DNA of 32,666 bases. Source: Cupriavidus sp. GTDB taxonomy: Bacteria; Pseudomonadota; Gammaproteobacteria; Burkholderiales; Burkholderiaceae. The position numbers were made by a program, and so were the translations under genes. The stretch's first letter is position 1. Every line of letters starts with the position of its first letter. Shown in pieces: positions 30,874 to 32,666 of the stretch. The stretch spans positions 1-32,666 of the forward strand of contig JAPSLC010000051.1 of assembly GCA_031181345.1 (NCBI GenBank), in the 5' to 3' direction. Below the pieces are notes generated by a model. The model did not search any database, had not been told where the DNA came from, and saw only the letters and a list, made by a program, of their open reading frames with translations.

Positions 30874-31788
30874 ATGCGCTATTCGCTCGATCAGCTGGAA
30901 ATGTTCACCCTGGTGGCCAGCACCGGCTCGTTCTCGGCCGCGGCCCGACAGCTGCGCAAGACGCAGTCCGCGGTCAGCACCGCCATCGCCAACCTCGAGG
31001 CCGATCTCGGCCTGGTGCTGTTCGAACGGGGCGGCAAGGCGTCGACGCTGACGCCGGCCGGAGAAAAGCTGCGCAACGAAGCCGAGCTGGTGCTGGAGCG
31101 CTGCTTGCAGCTGGAGGCGCACGCCAACGAGCTCGGCGAGCGCGTCGAGCCGGCGCTGACGCTGGCGATCGAGGTTCCCTACTCCACCTTGATGCCGCCG
31201 CTACGCGACTTCGCCGAACGCTTTCCGCATGTCGACCTGCAAATCCGGCATCCGCTGCACGGCGATGTCGCCGAACTGCTCGCGCGCGGCGAAGCGGATC
31301 TGGGCATCGCGTTCTCGCAGCCGGCCTACCCGCGCGATCTCGGCTTTGCCCAGATGGGCAAGCTGATCCTGTCGCATGTCGCCCACCGCGACCATCCGCT
31401 GTCGACGCTGAAGCGCGTCGATTTCGCCGACCTGCGCGCGCATCGGCGGCTGGTGTTCAGCGGTCACAACCACAAGCTCCCCAGCAGCGAATACCTCGAT
31501 GCGACGCGCTGCTGGCAGGCGGAAAGCTACGCGGCTCTGCTCGAGCTGGCACGCACGGGCCTCGGCTGGACTACGCTGCCACGGCAACTGATCCTCTCGG
31601 AGCTGGCTTCAGGTGAGTTGGTGGAATTGCCGCTGACCGCTTATCCGTACACCGACTGGCTGGTCGGTGTGGATTTGATCTGGGCGAAGGCGCATGTGCT
31701 CGGCAAGGCCGGGTTGTGGTTGAAGCGCCGGCTCGGCGAGCACAAGGTGTATGAGGTGGATCGGGAGGGGAAGAGGACGACGTTGTAG
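30874..31788 (+). CDS. LysR family transcriptional regulator
   Basis: A 304-residue LysR-type regulator. The N-terminal winged helix-turn-helix covers residues 1-60, with the recognition region FSAAARQLRKTQSAVSTAI. The effector domain follows from about 92 (LTLAIEVPYSTLMPPLRDF). It is divergent from the purine permease/deaminase genes, a layout in which LysR proteins commonly control the neighbour and themselves. GGAG lies eleven bases before the ATG. The effector is probably a purine or related compound, by context only. Confidence 0.92.
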   Translation: MRYSLDQLEMFTLVASTGSFSAAARQLRKTQSAVSTAIANLEADLGLVLFERGGKASTLTPAGEKLRNEAELVLERCLQLEAHANELGERVEPALTLAIEVPYSTLMPPLRDFAERFPHVDLQIRHPLHGDVAELLARGEADLGIAFSQPAYPRDLGFAQMGKLILSHVAHRDHPLSTLKRVDFADLRAHRRLVFSGHNHKLPSSEYLDATRCWQAESYAALLELARTGLGWTTLPRQLILSELASGELVELPLTAYPYTDWLVGVDLIWAKAHVLGKAGLWLKRRLGEHKVYEVDREGKRTTL

Positions 31789-31823
31789 GTCGGCGCCCTC
31801 GCTGGCGGCCGTACCTCCGGCCC

Positions 31824-32660
31824 TTACCCTCCTGCCTGTACGATAAACGATTGCGTCGTCGTGAACGGCACAAGCGCACCGCTACCGCGCACCGAACAAC
31901 GCATCGCGCTCATCGCCCTGCGCGCCGCGTTGTCGACCGGCTGGAAGCCGGACGGCTTTTCCAGCGCGGTGCGGGCCACCGAACCATCCTCACCAATCCA
32001 CACGCGCACCGTCACCGACACCGGCTTGTCGGGCAGCTCGCTGACCAGGCTCAGGCGCGGCTGCGAGCAACCGACATTGGGCGGCAGCCCTTCCCGATAG
32101 TTGACCGGCGCAGATGCGGCCGGCCGCGGTGAAGTTTCCTCGTTGCGGCAGATCGCCTGCTGTTCCTCGAACACCTTGCGCATCGCGTGCACCGTCCGCG
32201 GCTGCATGGCCGCGCCGGCCGACCACTTTGCCGCCAGCGGCGCCGGCAGGGCCTTGCCGACGACTGCAGCTTCCTCGGGGGTCAGCCGGAAAACGAGATT
32301 GCCCGACGCCAGCCGCTCGGCTCGCGCCTGCTGGATGCGCTGGCCTTCCGTGGTATCGAGAAAACGCATCTGCGCGAGGAATTCCTCCCGGGAGAAATCC
32401 TCGGCCAGCGGATAGCCGATCCGATTGGCGACGGTGCGCGGCTCCATGGCCAAGAGGCAAGCGGCGCGCTGAGGCGCGACCTTGTCGCCTTGCTGCATCA
32501 GCGTGCCTTTCGCGGCGGCGATGACTTCGCCGGTGGCGACGGCTTCGGAGACGCGCTTGGTGGCCAGTTCCAGCGCAGCCGTTGAAGTCTCGCCGCCATG
32601 CGCAATGCGTACACTCAACGCACCGAAGAGGAGCGCCATTGCGACGGTGACATATGCCAC
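31824..32660 (-). CDS. exported protein with TonB-like C-terminal domain
   Basis: At least 278 residues. The N-terminus is a hydrophobic segment (MALLFGALSVRIAHG) that acts as signal peptide or anchor. The middle is helical, charged and unrecognised. The last 65 residues, with VTVRVWIGEDGSVARTALEKPSG then VDNAARRAMSAMRC, match the TonB C-terminal fold. The Pro-rich linker typical of true TonB is missing, so energy transduction is doubtful. Starts are uncertain: GTG at 32660, ATG at 32639, and the frame stays open to the window edge, so the gene may begin outside. Cys residues at about 68, 171, 198 and 256 could form disulfides. Confidence 0.7.
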   Translation of the reverse strand: MAYVTVAMALLFGALSVRIAHGGETSTAALELATKRVSEAVATGEVIAAAKGTLMQQGDKVAPQRAACLLAMEPRTVANRIGYPLAEDFSREEFLAQMRFLDTTEGQRIQQARAERLASGNLVFRLTPEEAAVVGKALPAPLAAKWSAGAAMQPRTVHAMRKVFEEQQAICRNEETSPRPAASAPVNYREGLPPNVGCSQPRLSLVSELPDKPVSVTVRVWIGEDGSVARTALEKPSGFQPVDNAARRAMSAMRCSVRGSGALVPFTTTQSFIVQAGG

Positions 32661-32666
32661 ACGGTC

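Noticed and set aside
31824..32660. A TonB-ExbB-ExbD energy system
   Set aside because: No ExbB or ExbD is nearby and the Pro-rich TonB linker is missing.

Overview
The window looks like a chromosomal segment of a high-GC betaproteobacterium of the order Burkholderiales, most like Cupriavidus or Ralstonia. This rests on strong GC bias at third codon positions, the gene neighbourhood selO-msrB-yciB-bolA-ppiC, and a LIV-type transporter joined to a beta-oxidation cluster. No rRNA, tRNA, CRISPR array, phage or intact insertion sequence was seen.

Region 1 (184-21163) is one long minus-strand catabolic block. Read in the direction of transcription it starts with an AMP-forming acyl-CoA ligase. 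A complete LIV-type ABC importer follows (binding protein, LivH, LivM, LivG, LivF). After a regulatory gap at about 13611-14192 come a fused enoyl-CoA hydratase/3-hydroxyacyl-CoA dehydrogenase, a nicotinamidase, a thiolase, a PaaI-type thioesterase, a DmdC-like acyl-CoA dehydrogenase, an SDR and a second thioesterase. The block ends with a secreted beta-lactamase-fold serine hydrolase, a CurA-like oxidoreductase, a class II aldolase-fold protein, another SDR and an epoxide-hydrolase-like alpha/beta hydrolase. Together they can import an organic acid, activate it with CoA and oxidise it to acetyl-CoA; the substrate is not known. Two matching TetR-type palindromes, one before the ligase and one on the hydratase/dehydrogenase promoter, suggest that both halves share a regulator encoded elsewhere.

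Region 2 (21592-25608) is a plus-strand housekeeping run: selO (protein AMPylation), msrB (methionine sulfoxide repair), yciB (inner membrane), bolA, and a periplasmic parvulin-type prolyl isomerase. It ends in a REP-like element and a perfect bidirectional terminator. Facing it on the minus strand are slyX and a DUF1439 exported protein.

Region 3 (about 26672-32666) holds a gene-poor stretch of about 675 bp, an EamA-family exporter, and a minus-strand purine set (NCS2 permease, guanine-deaminase-like enzyme, small C-tail membrane protein). A divergent LysR regulator follows, and last an exported protein with a TonB-like C-terminal domain at the window edge.

The most unusual signal is in the LIV importer. 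LivF has Arg in place of the Walker A Lys, and LivG has a degenerate signature motif. In an ABC dimer these two elements face each other, so one composite ATP site looks degenerate and the other canonical. Such asymmetry is well known in some exporters but not something I know to be described for LIV importers.
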